Source: Streptomyces sp. GESEQ-4
GTDB lineage: Bacteria; Actinomycetota; Actinomycetes; Streptomycetales; Streptomycetaceae
Direction of reading: 5' to 3'
Length of the DNA stretch: 64,000 bases
NCBI RefSeq assembly: GCF_017948455.1
Contig: NZ_JAFFSU010000006.1
Span: 186,001-250,000, forward strand
Part shown: piece by piece, positions 15,796 through 25,620 of the stretch
Numbering within the stretch: the stretch's first letter is position 1
Layout of the letters: each line of letters starts with the position of its first letter
Position numbers and translations under genes: made by a program
The notes under the pieces: model-generated
What the model was told of the DNA's origin: nothing
Seen by the model: the letters and a program-made list of their open reading frames with translations, nothing else
Databases searched by the model: none

Positions 15796-18501
15796 TCAGC
15801 GGTGGTCGCTGCCCTGCGACTGAGACGCCGCCCGGCCCGCCTCCAAGCGCGCCACCGGGATGCGGAACGGGGAGCAGGAGACGTAGTCCAGGCCCACCTC
15901 GTGGAAGAAGTGGACGGACTCCGGGTCGCCGCCGTGCTCGCCGCAGACGCCGAGCTTGAGGTCGGGGCGGGTCGCACGGCCCGCCTCGGCGGCCAGCTTC
16001 ACCAGCGAGCCCACGCCGTCCCTGTCGATCGTCTCGAAGGGCGACACTCCGAAGATGCCCTTCTCCAGGTACGCGGTGAAGAACGAGGCCTCCACGTCGT
16101 CCCGGCTGAAGCCCCACACCGTCTGGGTCAGGTCGTTCGTGCCGAAGCTGAAGAACTCCGCCGCCTCCGCGATCTGGCCCGCCGTCAGCGCGGCGCGCGG
16201 CAGCTCGATCATCGTGCCGATCGCCAGCTTCAGGTCCGTGCCCGTCGCCGCCTGTACCTCCGCTACGACCTGGTCGGCCTCCTCGCGGACGATCTCCAGC
16301 TCCTGGACCGTGCCGACGAGCGGGATCATGATCTCGGCGCGCGGGTCGCCCTTGGCGTTCTTGCGCTCGGCCGCGGCCTCGGCGATCGCCCGTACCTGCA
16401 TGGTGAACAGGCCGGGGATCACGAGGCCCAGGCGCACACCGCGCAGACCCAGCATCGGGTTCTGCTCGTGCAGGCGGTGGACGGCCTGGAGGAGGCGCAG
16501 TTCGTTCTCGTGCGGCTCCTGGCGGGACTCGGCGAGTGCCACGCGGACCGACAGCTCGGTGATGTCGGGGAGGAACTCGTGCAGCGGCGGGTCGAGGAGA
16601 CGGATCGTCACCGGGAGGCCGTCCATCGCCGAGAACAGCTCCACGAAGTCCTGCTTCTGGAGCGGGAGAAGGGCCTTCAGGGACTCCTCGCGCTCCGTCT
16701 CCGTGTCGGCGAGGATCAGGCGCTCGACCAGTTCGCGGCGGTCGCCGAGGAACATGTGCTCCGTACGGCAGAGTCCGATGCCCTGCGCGCCGAACCTCCG
16801 CGCCCGCAGCGCGTCCTCCGCGTTGTCCGCGTTGGCGCGTACCCGCAGCCGGCGCTTGCGGTCGGCGAACGCCATGATCCGGTGTACGGCCTCGACCAGC
16901 TCGTCGGCGTCGTTGGCACCCGCGTGCATCCGGCCCTCGAAGTACTCCACGACGGGAGACGGGACCACCGGGACCTCGCCCAGGTAGACCTTGCCGGACG
17001 AACCGTCGATCGAGATCACGTCGCCCTCCTCGACCACGTGACCACCCGGCACCGTCATCCGGCGCCGCTTGGTGTCGACCTCGAGCTCCTCCGCGCCGCA
17101 CACGCACGTCTTGCCCATGCCGCGCGCGACCACGGCCGCGTGGGACGTCTTGCCGCCGCGGGACGTCAGGATGCCCTCCGCCGCGATCATGCCGTCCAGG
17201 TCGTCGGGGTTGGTCTCCCGGCGGACCAGGATCACCTTCTCGCCCGAACGCGACCACTTCACGGCGGTGTACGAGTCGAAGACCGCCTTGCCGACCGCCG
17301 CACCCGGCGACGCCGCGATGCCCCGGCCGACCGTCTCGACCTTCGTGTCCTCGTCGAAGCGCGGGAACATCAGCTGGGCCAACTGGGCGCCGGTGACGCG
17401 CTGAAGCGCCTCGGCCTCGTCGATCAGCCCCTGGTCCACCAGCTGGGTCGCGATACGGAAGGCCGCGCCCGCCGTCCGCTTGCCGACGCGGGTCTGGAGC
17501 ATCCACAGCTGGCCGCGTTCGATGGTGAACTCGATGTCGCAGAGGTCTTTGTAGTGGTTCTCCAGGGTCTCCATGATCTGCATCAGCTGGTCGTACGACT
17601 TCTTGTCGATCGACTCCAGCTCGGCGAGCGGGACCGTGTTGCGGATGCCTGCCACCACGTCCTCGCCCTGCGCGTTCTGCAGGTAGTCGCCGTACACGCC
17701 CTGGTGGCCGCTGGCCGGGTCACGGGTGAAGGCGACGCCCGTGCCCGAGTCCGGGCCGAGGTTGCCGAAGACCATCGAGCAGATGTTGACCGCGGTGCCG
17801 AGGTCGCCGGGGATGCGCTCCTGGCGGCGGTACAGCTTGGCCCGGTCGGTGTTCCAGGAGTCGAAGACGGCGTGGATGGCGAGGTCCATCTGCTCGCGCG
17901 GGTCCTGCGGGAAGTCCCGGCCGGCCTCGGTCTTGACGATCTTCTTGAAGCGGGTGACCAGCTTCTTGAGGTCGGCGGCCTCCAGCTCGGTGTCGACCGT
18001 GACCTTCTTGGCCTCCTTGGCCTTTTCCAGCGCGTCCTCGAAGAGGTCGCCGTCGACGCCGAGGACGGTCTTGCCGAACATCTGGATGAGGCGGCGGTAG
18101 GAGTCCCAGGCGAACCGGTCGTCGCCGGCCTGCTTGGCGAGGCCCTGCACGGACTTGTCGGAGAGACCGATGTTGAGGACCGTGTCCATCATGCCGGGCA
18201 TCGAGAACTTCGCCCCGGAACGTACCGATACGAGGAGGGGGTTATCGGCCTGTCCGAGCTTCTTGCCCATCGTCGCTTCGAGGGCGTCGAGGTGCGCGCT
18301 CACCTCGTCACGCAGTGCCACCGGCTCCTCGCCGCTGTCGAGGTAGACCTTGCAGGCCTCGGTGGTGATGGTGAAGCCCGGAGGGACCGGAAGACCCAGA
18401 TTGGTCATCTCGGCGAGGTTCGCACCCTTTCCGCCGAGGAGGTCCTTGAGTTCCTTGTTGCCCTCGGTGAAGTCGTAAACGAACTTTTGATTTTCCGACA
18501 C
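15796..18501 (-). CDS. ppdK: Pyruvate, phosphate dikinase
   Basis: A 901-residue enzyme interconverting pyruvate, ATP and Pi with PEP, AMP and PPi. In order: nucleotide-binding domain (DLLGGKGANLAEMTNLGLPV near the N-terminus, SVRSGAKFSMPGMMDTVLN), swivelling phosphohistidine domain (TSRGGKTSHAAVVARGMGKT with the catalytic His), and PEP/pyruvate TIM-barrel (ANADNAEDALRARRFGAQGI, FFSFGTNDLTQ, GVCGEHGGDP). Length matches the family. The GTG at 18501 (VSENQKF) is chosen because GAGGAG lies 9 bases upstream; the open frame to 18633 looks non-coding. Likely monocistronic, terminator at 15691. Confidence 0.97.
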   Translation of the reverse strand: MSENQKFVYDFTEGNKELKDLLGGKGANLAEMTNLGLPVPPGFTITTEACKVYLDSGEEPVALRDEVSAHLDALEATMGKKLGQADNPLLVSVRSGAKFSMPGMMDTVLNIGLSDKSVQGLAKQAGDDRFAWDSYRRLIQMFGKTVLGVDGDLFEDALEKAKEAKKVTVDTELEAADLKKLVTRFKKIVKTEAGRDFPQDPREQMDLAIHAVFDSWNTDRAKLYRRQERIPGDLGTAVNICSMVFGNLGPDSGTGVAFTRDPASGHQGVYGDYLQNAQGEDVVAGIRNTVPLAELESIDKKSYDQLMQIMETLENHYKDLCDIEFTIERGQLWMLQTRVGKRTAGAAFRIATQLVDQGLIDEAEALQRVTGAQLAQLMFPRFDEDTKVETVGRGIAASPGAAVGKAVFDSYTAVKWSRSGEKVILVRRETNPDDLDGMIAAEGILTSRGGKTSHAAVVARGMGKTCVCGAEELEVDTKRRRMTVPGGHVVEEGDVISIDGSSGKVYLGEVPVVPSPVVEYFEGRMHAGANDADELVEAVHRIMAFADRKRRLRVRANADNAEDALRARRFGAQGIGLCRTEHMFLGDRRELVERLILADTETEREESLKALLPLQKQDFVELFSAMDGLPVTIRLLDPPLHEFLPDITELSVRVALAESRQEPHENELRLLQAVHRLHEQNPMLGLRGVRLGLVIPGLFTMQVRAIAEAAAERKNAKGDPRAEIMIPLVGTVQELEIVREEADQVVAEVQAATGTDLKLAIGTMIELPRAALTAGQIAEAAEFFSFGTNDLTQTVWGFSRDDVEASFFTAYLEKGIFGVSPFETIDRDGVGSLVKLAAEAGRATRPDLKLGVCGEHGGDPESVHFFHEVGLDYVSCSPFRIPVARLEAGRAASQSQGSDHR

Positions 18502-18752
18502 GGGTCCCAACTCCTCGAGGACGCGGTGGCTGCCCTGACGGCCAGGAACATACCCAGTTCGAAGGCGCCTGGGTACGTCCACTTGTGCGTCATGAGCCTG
18601 TAACCAGCCGTCCGCCACAGGATCGAAAGTCAAAGCTTGGCAAGGAATAGCCCGGCCATGTGTTCACCTCTTGAACGGGCCAAGCCCCGCATGTCGCCAT
18701 TATCGCTCACCTGAGCGGCTCTCAGCACGTCTGATTTCGATCGATGAACGAT

Positions 18753-18781
18753 CAAGGGGTGGCACTCAGTGCCACCCCTTG
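18753..18781. terminator. Inverted repeat between the ROK regulator and ppdK
   Basis: A perfect 13-bp stem CAAGGGGTGGCAC, loop TCA, GTGCCACCCCTTG. It is about 150 bp after the ROK gene stop and 250 bp before the ppdK start, all on the minus strand, so it probably terminates the ROK transcript. The 18502-18933 gap contains no other feature I can support. Confidence 0.65.
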
Positions 18782-18933
18782 GAGAAGTGCAGCCGCTCAA
18801 GATCCGCTCATCTGAGCGCAACCCTTATCAAGGGTGGCGAGAATCACGCTGCCACACGCGACGGAATTTCACCATGCGGACGCCCCGCGGACAGGTATCC
18901 GGACCGAAACGTGCTGCTTACACAACGTCTTGC

Positions 18934-20130
18934 TTACAGACCGAGCGCCAGCAACCGCTCCTCCACCCGCTCCGGCGCATACAGGTACTCGACGACCAAC
19001 GCCCCCGCCCCCACAAGACCGGCCCGCTCACCGAGCCGCGAGGTCACGACCTCCAGATGAGCGGTGGAACGCGGCAGCGCCCGCTGGTACAGCAGCTCCC
19101 GTACGCCGGTGAGGAAGGGAGTTCCGGCCAGATCCCCGGCGATCATCAGAACCCCGGGGTTCAGCAGCGTCACGACGGTCGCCAGTACGTCCCCGACCGC
19201 CCGCCCGGCCTCCCGCGCGAGCGCCGCCGCCTCCGGATGCCCGGCCGCCAGCAGATCCCGTACATCCGAGCCGGAGGCCGCCGGCACCCCGGTCTCCGCC
19301 AGCCGCCGGGCCACGGCACCACCGCTGGCGACGGCGGCCAGACAGCCGTACGAACCGCACCGGCACAGCGCCTCCGCGCCCACCCGGATGTGCCCGAGGT
19401 CGCCCGCGCCCCCGTCGATGCCCCGGTAGACCGAGCCGTCGACGACGACGCCCGCGCCGATACCGGTGGACACCTTGACCAGCACGAAGGCCGAGCAGTC
19501 GGGGTGGCTGGTGCGCTGTTCGCCGTACGCCATGAGGTTCGCGTCGTTGTCGACGAGGACGGGGACGGGTGCGGCGCCCGTGTGCTCGGTGAAGGCCCGG
19601 GCGAGGCGGCCCCGTATGTCGTAGCCGTCCCAGCCGGGCATGATCGGCGGCTGGACGACGCGGCCGGTGTCGCGGTCGACGGGGCCGGGCACCGCGAGCC
19701 CGATGCCGCAGACCTCGTCGGCCCGGTGACCGGCCTTCTCCAGGAGCTCGGCGAACCAGTGGCCGAGATCGCCGAGTACGGCGTCCGGGCCGTCCTCGAC
19801 GACCAGCGTGCCGGAGTGCTCGGCGAGGATCTCGCCGGTGAGCGAGAGGACGGCGGCGCGGGCGTGCCGGGTGTCCAGGTCGGCGGCGAGGACGACGGCG
19901 TGCTCGTCGTCGAACTCCAGGGTGATCGAGGGGCGACCGCCGAGCGGGGACTCGACCCGGCCGCCGGCGCCCTCGCGCAGCCAGCCCGCGCGGAAGAGAC
20001 GGTCGAGACGCTGGCCGACGGTGGCGCGTGAGAGACCCGTCACTTGCTGGAGGGCACCACGAGTCGTCGCACGGCCGCTGCGCACCAGTTCCAGCAGCTC
20101 TCCGGCGCTCGCCTGAGTCCGACCGGCCAT
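18934..20130 (-). CDS. ROK family transcriptional regulator
   Basis: A 398-residue sugar-responsive regulator. An N-terminal winged helix-turn-helix (residues 8-60, GLSRATVGQRLDRLFRAGWL) is followed by a ROK sugar-kinase-like domain (GIGLAVPGPVDRDTG, LVDNDANLMAYGE). A zinc-type motif GH-x9-CRCGSYGC is present, followed by LAA instead of the usual LE. The start is ATG 20130 with AAGGGGG 6 bases upstream; an in-frame GTG at 20136 is less likely. It diverges from the glycoside hydrolase operon at 20250, so it probably represses that operon in response to a sugar. The ligand is inferred, not known. Confidence 0.93.
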   Translation of the reverse strand: MAGRTQASAGELLELVRSGRATTRGALQQVTGLSRATVGQRLDRLFRAGWLREGAGGRVESPLGGRPSITLEFDDEHAVVLAADLDTRHARAAVLSLTGEILAEHSGTLVVEDGPDAVLGDLGHWFAELLEKAGHRADEVCGIGLAVPGPVDRDTGRVVQPPIMPGWDGYDIRGRLARAFTEHTGAAPVPVLVDNDANLMAYGEQRTSHPDCSAFVLVKVSTGIGAGVVVDGSVYRGIDGGAGDLGHIRVGAEALCRCGSYGCLAAVASGGAVARRLAETGVPAASGSDVRDLLAAGHPEAAALAREAGRAVGDVLATVVTLLNPGVLMIAGDLAGTPFLTGVRELLYQRALPRSTAHLEVVTSRLGERAGLVGAGALVVEYLYAPERVEERLLALGL

Positions 20131-20136
20131 GCACAC

Positions 20137-20249
20137 CCCCTTGTGTTTCTCAAGCCTGCATTACATATTGAGTTTTGCGTGTTAAATAGACGTAACTCTA
20201 CGGTAGCCAGCGCCGAACCGATCGGCCGGACGTCTTCGGGGAGCCCCGA
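20137..20249. promoter_or_regulatory. Divergent promoter region of ROK regulator and glycosidase operon
   Basis: A 113-bp intergenic stretch that is clearly more AT-rich than its surroundings (TTACATATTGAGTTTTGCG, then GTTAAATAG). It separates the ROK gene from the hydrolase operon and presumably holds both promoters and the ROK operator. A short TCAA/TTGA inverted repeat spans about 20148-20173, but I cannot define an operator with confidence. Confidence 0.45.
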
Positions 20250-21716
20250 GTGGATCGCACTGCCCAACTCACAGCACGCCGCACCGAGCGTGAGCTCGTA
20301 TACGATCCGCCCCGCACGAAACCTTCGCTGCACCTCAGGGCCGCGCGGGTGCTGGAGACCAACTGGACCGGCACCAACACGGTGCCCTCGCGCAGCCTGT
20401 ATCCGCACCAGTGGTCGTGGGACTCCGCGTTCATCGCGATCGGCCTGCGGCACATCTCGCCGTTACGGGCGCAGACGGAGCTGGACACGCTGCTCGACGC
20501 CCAGTGGGGCGACGGCCGGATCCCGCACATCGTCTTCAACCCCTCCGTACCGCTCGACGCCTACTTCCCGAGCCCCGACTTCTGGCGCTCCTCGACCGCG
20601 GGGCGCGCTGCGGGCGCCCCGCGCACCGTACAGACGTCCGGCATCGTGCAGCCACCGGTGCACGCGCTGGCGGCCTGGCTGGTGCACTGCGCCGACCCCG
20701 GCCTGTCCCGCGCGCGCGGCTTCCTCTCCAGGGTGTATCCCCGGCTGGCCGCCTGGCACCGCTATCTGCTGCACCGGCGGGACCTGGGCGGCGGCGGTCT
20801 CGCGTCCGTCGTGCACCCGTGGGAGCAGGGCATGGACAACTCCCCCGCCTGGGACGCTCCGCTGAGCCGCATCACGCCCGCCCCGGCCCGCTCCTTCCGC
20901 CGCGCCGACCTCGACCACGGGGCGGCCGAGGACCGGCCGACGGATCTGGACTACGGACGGTATGTGCGGCTGGCGACGGACTACCGGGACCGGGGGTACG
21001 CCGACGGGGCCGGCGACTTCGCGGTGGAGGACCCGGCCTTCAACGCCCTGCTCATCGCCTCCGAACACGCCCTCGCCCGCATCGCCCACGAGCTGGGCGC
21101 GACGGGCACGGCCCGGCACGCACGCGCGGAACGGCTGACGGCGGCGCTGGTGGACCGGCTGTGGGACCCGGAGCGGGGCATGTTCTTCTGCCGGGATCTG
21201 CGGGGTGGCGCCCTGATCCCCGAGCGCGGTGTCTCGGGGCTCATCCCCCTCCTCCTGCCCGGCCTCCCGCGTGACATCGCCGCCGCCCTGATCCGCACGG
21301 CGAGCGGCCCGCACTTCGGCCTGGGTGACACGACGCGCCTCATCCCGTCGTACGACCTCCTGGGCGAGGCCTTCGACCGGCACCGGTACTGGCGCGGCCC
21401 GGCGTGGTTCAACACGAGCTGGCTGCTGGAGCGCGGGCTGCGGATGTACGGCGAGCGGGAGCGCGCCGGTGCGCTGCGCGAGGCTGTGCTGGAGCTGGCC
21501 GACACGTCCGATTTCGCGGAGTACGTCGACCCGTACACCGGCGAGGCCTGCGGAGCCACCGGCTTCGGCTGGACCGCCGCGCTCGCGCTCGACCTGCTGC
21601 ACAGCGACACGTCAGTCAGCGGCACCTCAGTCAGCGATACCTCAGTGAGCGATACCTCAGTCAGCGGCACCTCAGTGATGGCCGGCGCGGCGGCCAAGGG
21701 AGGGGACCAGGGATGA
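20250..21716 (+). CDS. MGH1/trehalase-like (alpha/alpha)6-barrel glycoside hydrolase
   Basis: A 488-residue cytoplasmic glycosidase. Motifs of the GH63/mannosylglycerate-hydrolase-like (alpha/alpha)6 barrel: HQWSWDSAFIAIGL, NPSVPLDAYFP, SVVHPWEQGMDNSPAWD (likely catalytic acid region) and YWRGPAWFNTSWLLERGL. Related enzymes cleave mannosyl- or glucosylglycerate and oligosaccharides. The start is GTG 20250. The last 25 residues are a five-fold pentapeptide repeat (S-D/G-T-S-V) from a 15-bp tandem repeat, so the C-terminus is probably disordered and variable between strains. It overlaps the next gene by 4 bases (ATGA). Confidence 0.87.
   Translation: MDRTAQLTARRTERELVYDPPRTKPSLHLRAARVLETNWTGTNTVPSRSLYPHQWSWDSAFIAIGLRHISPLRAQTELDTLLDAQWGDGRIPHIVFNPSVPLDAYFPSPDFWRSSTAGRAAGAPRTVQTSGIVQPPVHALAAWLVHCADPGLSRARGFLSRVYPRLAAWHRYLLHRRDLGGGGLASVVHPWEQGMDNSPAWDAPLSRITPAPARSFRRADLDHGAAEDRPTDLDYGRYVRLATDYRDRGYADGAGDFAVEDPAFNALLIASEHALARIAHELGATGTARHARAERLTAALVDRLWDPERGMFFCRDLRGGALIPERGVSGLIPLLLPGLPRDIAAALIRTASGPHFGLGDTTRLIPSYDLLGEAFDRHRYWRGPAWFNTSWLLERGLRMYGERERAGALREAVLELADTSDFAEYVDPYTGEACGATGFGWTAALALDLLHSDTSVSGTSVSDTSVSDTSVSGTSVMAGAAAKGGDQG
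21603..21677 (+). repeat. Five 15-bp tandem repeats in a coding 3' end
   Basis: Five near-identical 15-bp units of the form AGCGRYACCTCAGTS at 21603, 21618, 21633, 21648 and 21663, encoding five S-(D/G)-T-S-V pentapeptides just before the stop of the glycoside hydrolase. The unit length is a multiple of three, so copy-number change keeps the frame. Confidence 0.9.
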
Positions 21717-23650
21717 CGGACCGGCATCATCTGCTCGTGCACGGCGGGACGTTCGCCGCCGTGGGCGACGGCGGCGACATCAGCGGCGTACGGGGCGGCA
21801 CCTCCCCCGACGGCTTGTTCGTGCGCGACGCCCGGCACCTCAGCCGCTGGCAGCTGACGGTCGACGGGGCCGTGCCCGAGGCCCTCAGTCCCGTCGCCGA
21901 CGGGGACACCGCGCGCTGTGTCCTGGTCCCGCGCGGGGGCCGCCAGGAGCCACCGGCGTACACGATCTTCCGCGAACAGGCCGTCGGAGACGGCGCGTTC
22001 GTCGAGTTACTGCGGGTGACCAGCAACCGCCCGGTGCCGACCACGGTCCGCCTCGCGGTCACCGCCGACGCCGACTTCACCGACCAGTTCGAGCTGCGCT
22101 CCGACCACCGCACCTACACCAAGATCGGCGCCACCCGCGCCCGCCAAGTCCTCGACGGCGGCGTGGAGTTCACCTACCGGCGCGGCGAATGGCGCTCCCT
22201 GACCACGGTGACGGCCGAGCCGGTGCCGGACGGCGTCGAGGAGACGGGCACGGGCGCACGTCGCCTCGTCTGGACCCTGGAACTGGAGCCGCACGGCACG
22301 GCGGAGCTCGCCCTGCGGGTCATGGCCCGCCCGCACGGCGACAAGCGGGCCCTCCGGGTGCCCCGCTCCCCCGCCGCGCTGACCGACCAACTCCTGGCCA
22401 TGGAGGGCGAGTTCGTCGAAGGCGTGGCGTTCCCGACCGGCTGGCCGGAGCTCGCTGCGGCCTGCGCGCGCGGCCTCGCCGACCTGGCCTCGCTGCAGAT
22501 CCCGGCGGCGGGCCTGGACGGTGAGGAGGTACGGGTTCCCGCGGCCGGAGCGCCCTGGTTCCTGACGCTGCTGGGCCGCGACGCGCTCCTGACATCCCTG
22601 TTCGCCCTCCCCTACCGCCCCCAGCTCGCCGCCGCCACCCTCCCCGCGCTCGCCGCCGTCCAGGCGACGGAGACCGGCGCGGACTCGGTCGCCCAGCCCG
22701 GCAAGATCGTGCACGAGGTACGGCACGGCGAGCTGGCGCACTTCGGACAGGTGCCGTACGGGCGTTACTACGGGTCGGTGGATGCGACGCCGCTGTTCCT
22801 GGTGCTGCTCGGCGCGTACGTCGAGCAGACGGGCGACGCGGAACTGGCCCGCCGCCTCGAGCCCCACGCCCGCGCCGCGATCGGCTGGATGCTGGACCAC
22901 GGCGGGCTCACCTCCCGCGGCTACCTCGTCTACCGCGCCGACCAGGGCGGCCTCGCCAACCAGAACTGGAAGGACTCCCCCGGCGCGATCTGCTCCGCCG
23001 ACGGCACGAGGGCCTCCGGCTCGGTGATGGCGGCGGGCGCGCAGGGTTATGCGTACGACGCCCTGCGCCGCACCGCGTGGCTGGCCCGCACGGTGTGGGA
23101 CGACGAGGTGTACGCGGCGCTGCTTGAGCAGGCGGCGGGCGATCTCCGCGACCGTTTCCAGCGGGACTTCTGGATGCCGGACCGGTCCTTCCCCGCCCTC
23201 GCGCTGGACGGCGAGGGCCGACATGTCGACGCGCTGGCCTCCGACGCCGGGCATCTGCTGTGGTCGGGGCTGCTCGACAAGGAGTACGGCGCGATGGTCG
23301 GGCGACGCCTGCTGGAACCGGACTTCTTCTCCGGGTGGGGCGTCCGCACGGTGGCCTCCGGCCAGCCCGCGTACCATCCGCTGTCGTATCACCGGGGGTC
23401 TGTGTGGCCGCATGACAACGCGCTGATCACGTTGGGGCTCGCGCGGTACGGGCTTCATGACGAGGCTCGTACGGTGGCGCATGCGCTGGTTGACGCGGCG
23501 GCGGCGACGGGGCATCGGTTGCCGGAGGTGCTGGCGGGGTACGGGCGGGACACCCATGGGGAGCCGGTGCCGTATCCGCATGCGTGCGTGCGGGAGTCTC
23601 GGTCGGCGGCGGCGCCGCTTGCTCTGCTGACGGCTGTTGGGGGTGCCTGA
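21713..23650 (+). CDS. Glycogen debranching enzyme N-terminal-domain/amylo-alpha-1,6-glucosidase-like protein
   Basis: A 645-residue protein with an N-terminal GDE_N_bis-type beta domain (about residues 10-200, VRGGTSPDGLFVRDARHLSRW) and a C-terminal (alpha/alpha)6 glucosidase-like barrel. Barrel motifs: PWFLTLLGRDALLTSLFALP, GKIVHEVRHGELAHFG, NQNWKDSPGAI and YHRGSVWPHDNALI. These proteins resemble the glucosidase half of debranching enzymes. It is translationally coupled to the upstream hydrolase (ATGA) and shares its promoter, so both likely act on the same oligosaccharide or compatible-solute glycoside under ROK control. Confidence 0.88.
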   Translation: MTDRHHLLVHGGTFAAVGDGGDISGVRGGTSPDGLFVRDARHLSRWQLTVDGAVPEALSPVADGDTARCVLVPRGGRQEPPAYTIFREQAVGDGAFVELLRVTSNRPVPTTVRLAVTADADFTDQFELRSDHRTYTKIGATRARQVLDGGVEFTYRRGEWRSLTTVTAEPVPDGVEETGTGARRLVWTLELEPHGTAELALRVMARPHGDKRALRVPRSPAALTDQLLAMEGEFVEGVAFPTGWPELAAACARGLADLASLQIPAAGLDGEEVRVPAAGAPWFLTLLGRDALLTSLFALPYRPQLAAATLPALAAVQATETGADSVAQPGKIVHEVRHGELAHFGQVPYGRYYGSVDATPLFLVLLGAYVEQTGDAELARRLEPHARAAIGWMLDHGGLTSRGYLVYRADQGGLANQNWKDSPGAICSADGTRASGSVMAAGAQGYAYDALRRTAWLARTVWDDEVYAALLEQAAGDLRDRFQRDFWMPDRSFPALALDGEGRHVDALASDAGHLLWSGLLDKEYGAMVGRRLLEPDFFSGWGVRTVASGQPAYHPLSYHRGSVWPHDNALITLGLARYGLHDEARTVAHALVDAAAATGHRLPEVLAGYGRDTHGEPVPYPHACVRESRSAAAPLALLTAVGGA

Positions 23651-23678
23651 GGTTTGTGTTGCGGGTGCGGGTGAGTGG

Positions 23679-23717
23679 GGGCTGGTCGCGCAGTTCCCCG
23701 CGCCCCTATCGGGGCGT
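23679..23717 (+). repeat. Dispersed palindromic repeat copy B
   Basis: GGGCTGGTCGCGCAGTTCCC followed by a palindrome GCGCCCCTATCGGGGCG. It lies 28 bp after the debranching-enzyme stop and could double as a terminator. The remainder of the 23651-23825 gap holds the promoter region of the next gene. Confidence 0.8.
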
Positions 23718-23825
23718 CTTGTTTGCCCGGAGTTTGCTGAGTGCTGGGCGAATGTGCTGAACACGAGCCACAGCCCGGCCGTACGGGATGGCGTAGATCC
23801 TGGGCTTTGCACGGAAGGACTTCGG

Positions 23826-25619
23826 GTGCCCGTCTTCACGCGCCAACGTCAACAGCCTGCTACGACTGACGAGCCGGCACCCGCCGACGGCGAGACACCA
23901 CTGGAGGGGCCACCCGCACCCGACGACGAAAGTAGTACGGGTGGTGCGGGTGGGAACGACAAGGCCGAAGGCGAAGCCGAGGCCGCAAAGCTACCCACCA
24001 TCCTCAGCTGGACCACCACCATCCTCGCCGCCACCCTCGTCATCGCCGCCTTCCTCCTCCCGAACGCCTGGGGCGCCCTGCGCCCGAACAGATTCATGCG
24101 GCTCCCGGCGGAGGCGATCGTAGGAGCCGTGCTCCTGCTCGCACTCCCCCGCCGCCCCCGCACCATCGTCGCCGCGCTGATCGGAGCCGGCCTGGGTGTC
24201 CTGACTGTGCTGAACTTCCTGGACATGGGCTTCCGGGAGTACCTGGGCCGGGGCTTCAACCTGGTCCTGGACTGGGAGTTGCTGGACGACGCGCAGTCGT
24301 ACATGGCGGACTCGATGGGCGGTACGGTCGCGACGCTCGCCGCCGTCGGAGCCGTACTCCTCGTCGTCGTACTGATAGCCGTGATGGCGCTGGCGACGGT
24401 CAGGCTGGCGAATCTCCTCGGCCGGAACACCGCGCTGGCGACGCGCGGCACGCTGATCGCGGGCACCGTCTGGATCATGTGCTCGGCGATGGGGGTCCAA
24501 CTGCTGGGCGTGCCGGTGGCTTCCGACCGGGCGGTGAGCGCGCTGGCGGTCCAGGCGCGGCGGGTGAAGGACACGCTGCGGGACGAGGCGGCGTTCGCCG
24601 AGGAGGCCAAGGCGGACCGGTTCGGCAGTACGCCCGGCGCTCAGCTGGTGCCGGATCTGCGGGGCAAGGACGTCATCTTCACGTTCATCGAGAGCTACGG
24701 CCGCAGCGCGCTCGAGGACCCGGACATCTCGCCCGGCGTGAACAAGACGCTCGACACGAGCGCCGAGGCGCTCACGAAGGCCGGTTTCGCCGCCAAGAGC
24801 GGCTGGCTGACGTCGGCGACCTTCGGCGGCAGCAGCTGGCTCGGCCACTCCACGTTCCTGTCCGGCCTGTGGATCGACAACCAGCAGCGCTTCCGCACCG
24901 TCATGTCCAGCGACCGGCTCTCCCTCACGAAGATGTTCCAGAAGACCGGCGCGTGGGACACGGTCGGCATCATGCCGGGCATCCAGAAGGGCTGGCCGGA
25001 GGAGAAGTTCTACGGCCTCGACAAGGTCTACAACGCCTTCGAACTGGGCTACAAGGGCCCGAAGTTCAGCTGGTCGACGATGCCGGACCAGTACGCCCTG
25101 GAGGCCTTCCAGCGCCAGGTGCACGGCAAGAAGCGCGACAAGCCGCTGATGTCGGAGGTCATCCTGACCTCCAGCCACCAGCCGTGGTCCCCGATACCCA
25201 AGATGGTCGGCTGGGACGAACTGGGCGACGGCTCCATCTTCAACAGCATCCAGAAGGCCGGCACCAACCCGTCGGACGTCATGTCCGACAGCGCCAAGTC
25301 CCGTGAGGAGTACGGCAAGTCGATCGAGTACTCGGTCACTTCCCTCACCCAGTGGCTCGAGCGCTACGGCACCGACGACACCGTCCTCGTCTTCCTCGGC
25401 GACCACCAGCCCATCGCCCGCGTCAGCGGCAACAACGCCAGCCGCGACGTCCCGATATCGATCGTCGCCAAGGACCCCAAGGTCCTCGACAAGATCTCCT
25501 CCTGGAACTGGACCGACGGCATCAAGCCCGCCACCAAGGCCCCCGTCTGGAAAATGGACACCTTCCGCGACCGCTTCCTGATGGCATACGGCTCAACACC
25601 CGGCCCCAGCAAGGGCTGA
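23826..25619 (+). CDS. LTA synthase/phosphoglycerol transferase-like membrane sulfatase-fold protein
   Basis: A 597-residue protein: acidic disordered N-terminus (residues 1-57), then about 4-5 membrane segments ([69 protein letters not shown]). A large extracytoplasmic alkaline-phosphatase-superfamily domain follows (DVIFTFIESYGRSAL, SSWLGHSTFLSGLW, VLVFLGDHQPIA with the metal-binding Asp-His). This layout matches lipoteichoic-acid-synthase-like or phosphoglycerol transferases acting on wall polymers; the real substrate is unknown. GTG 23826 follows GGAAGGA at 23813-23819, though the frame is open to 23637. Confidence 0.85.
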   Translation: MPVFTRQRQQPATTDEPAPADGETPLEGPPAPDDESSTGGAGGNDKAEGEAEAAKLPTILSWTTTILAATLVIAAFLLPNAWGALRPNRFMRLPAEAIVGAVLLLALPRRPRTIVAALIGAGLGVLTVLNFLDMGFREYLGRGFNLVLDWELLDDAQSYMADSMGGTVATLAAVGAVLLVVVLIAVMALATVRLANLLGRNTALATRGTLIAGTVWIMCSAMGVQLLGVPVASDRAVSALAVQARRVKDTLRDEAAFAEEAKADRFGSTPGAQLVPDLRGKDVIFTFIESYGRSALEDPDISPGVNKTLDTSAEALTKAGFAAKSGWLTSATFGGSSWLGHSTFLSGLWIDNQQRFRTVMSSDRLSLTKMFQKTGAWDTVGIMPGIQKGWPEEKFYGLDKVYNAFELGYKGPKFSWSTMPDQYALEAFQRQVHGKKRDKPLMSEVILTSSHQPWSPIPKMVGWDELGDGSIFNSIQKAGTNPSDVMSDSAKSREEYGKSIEYSVTSLTQWLERYGTDDTVLVFLGDHQPIARVSGNNASRDVPISIVAKDPKVLDKISSWNWTDGIKPATKAPVWKMDTFRDRFLMAYGSTPGPSKG

Positions 25620-25620
25620 G

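Noticed and set aside
23637..23825. N-terminal extension of the sulfatase-fold protein
   Set aside because: The extension is encoded by repeat copy B and intergenic DNA; GTG 23826 has a well-spaced ribosome-binding site.
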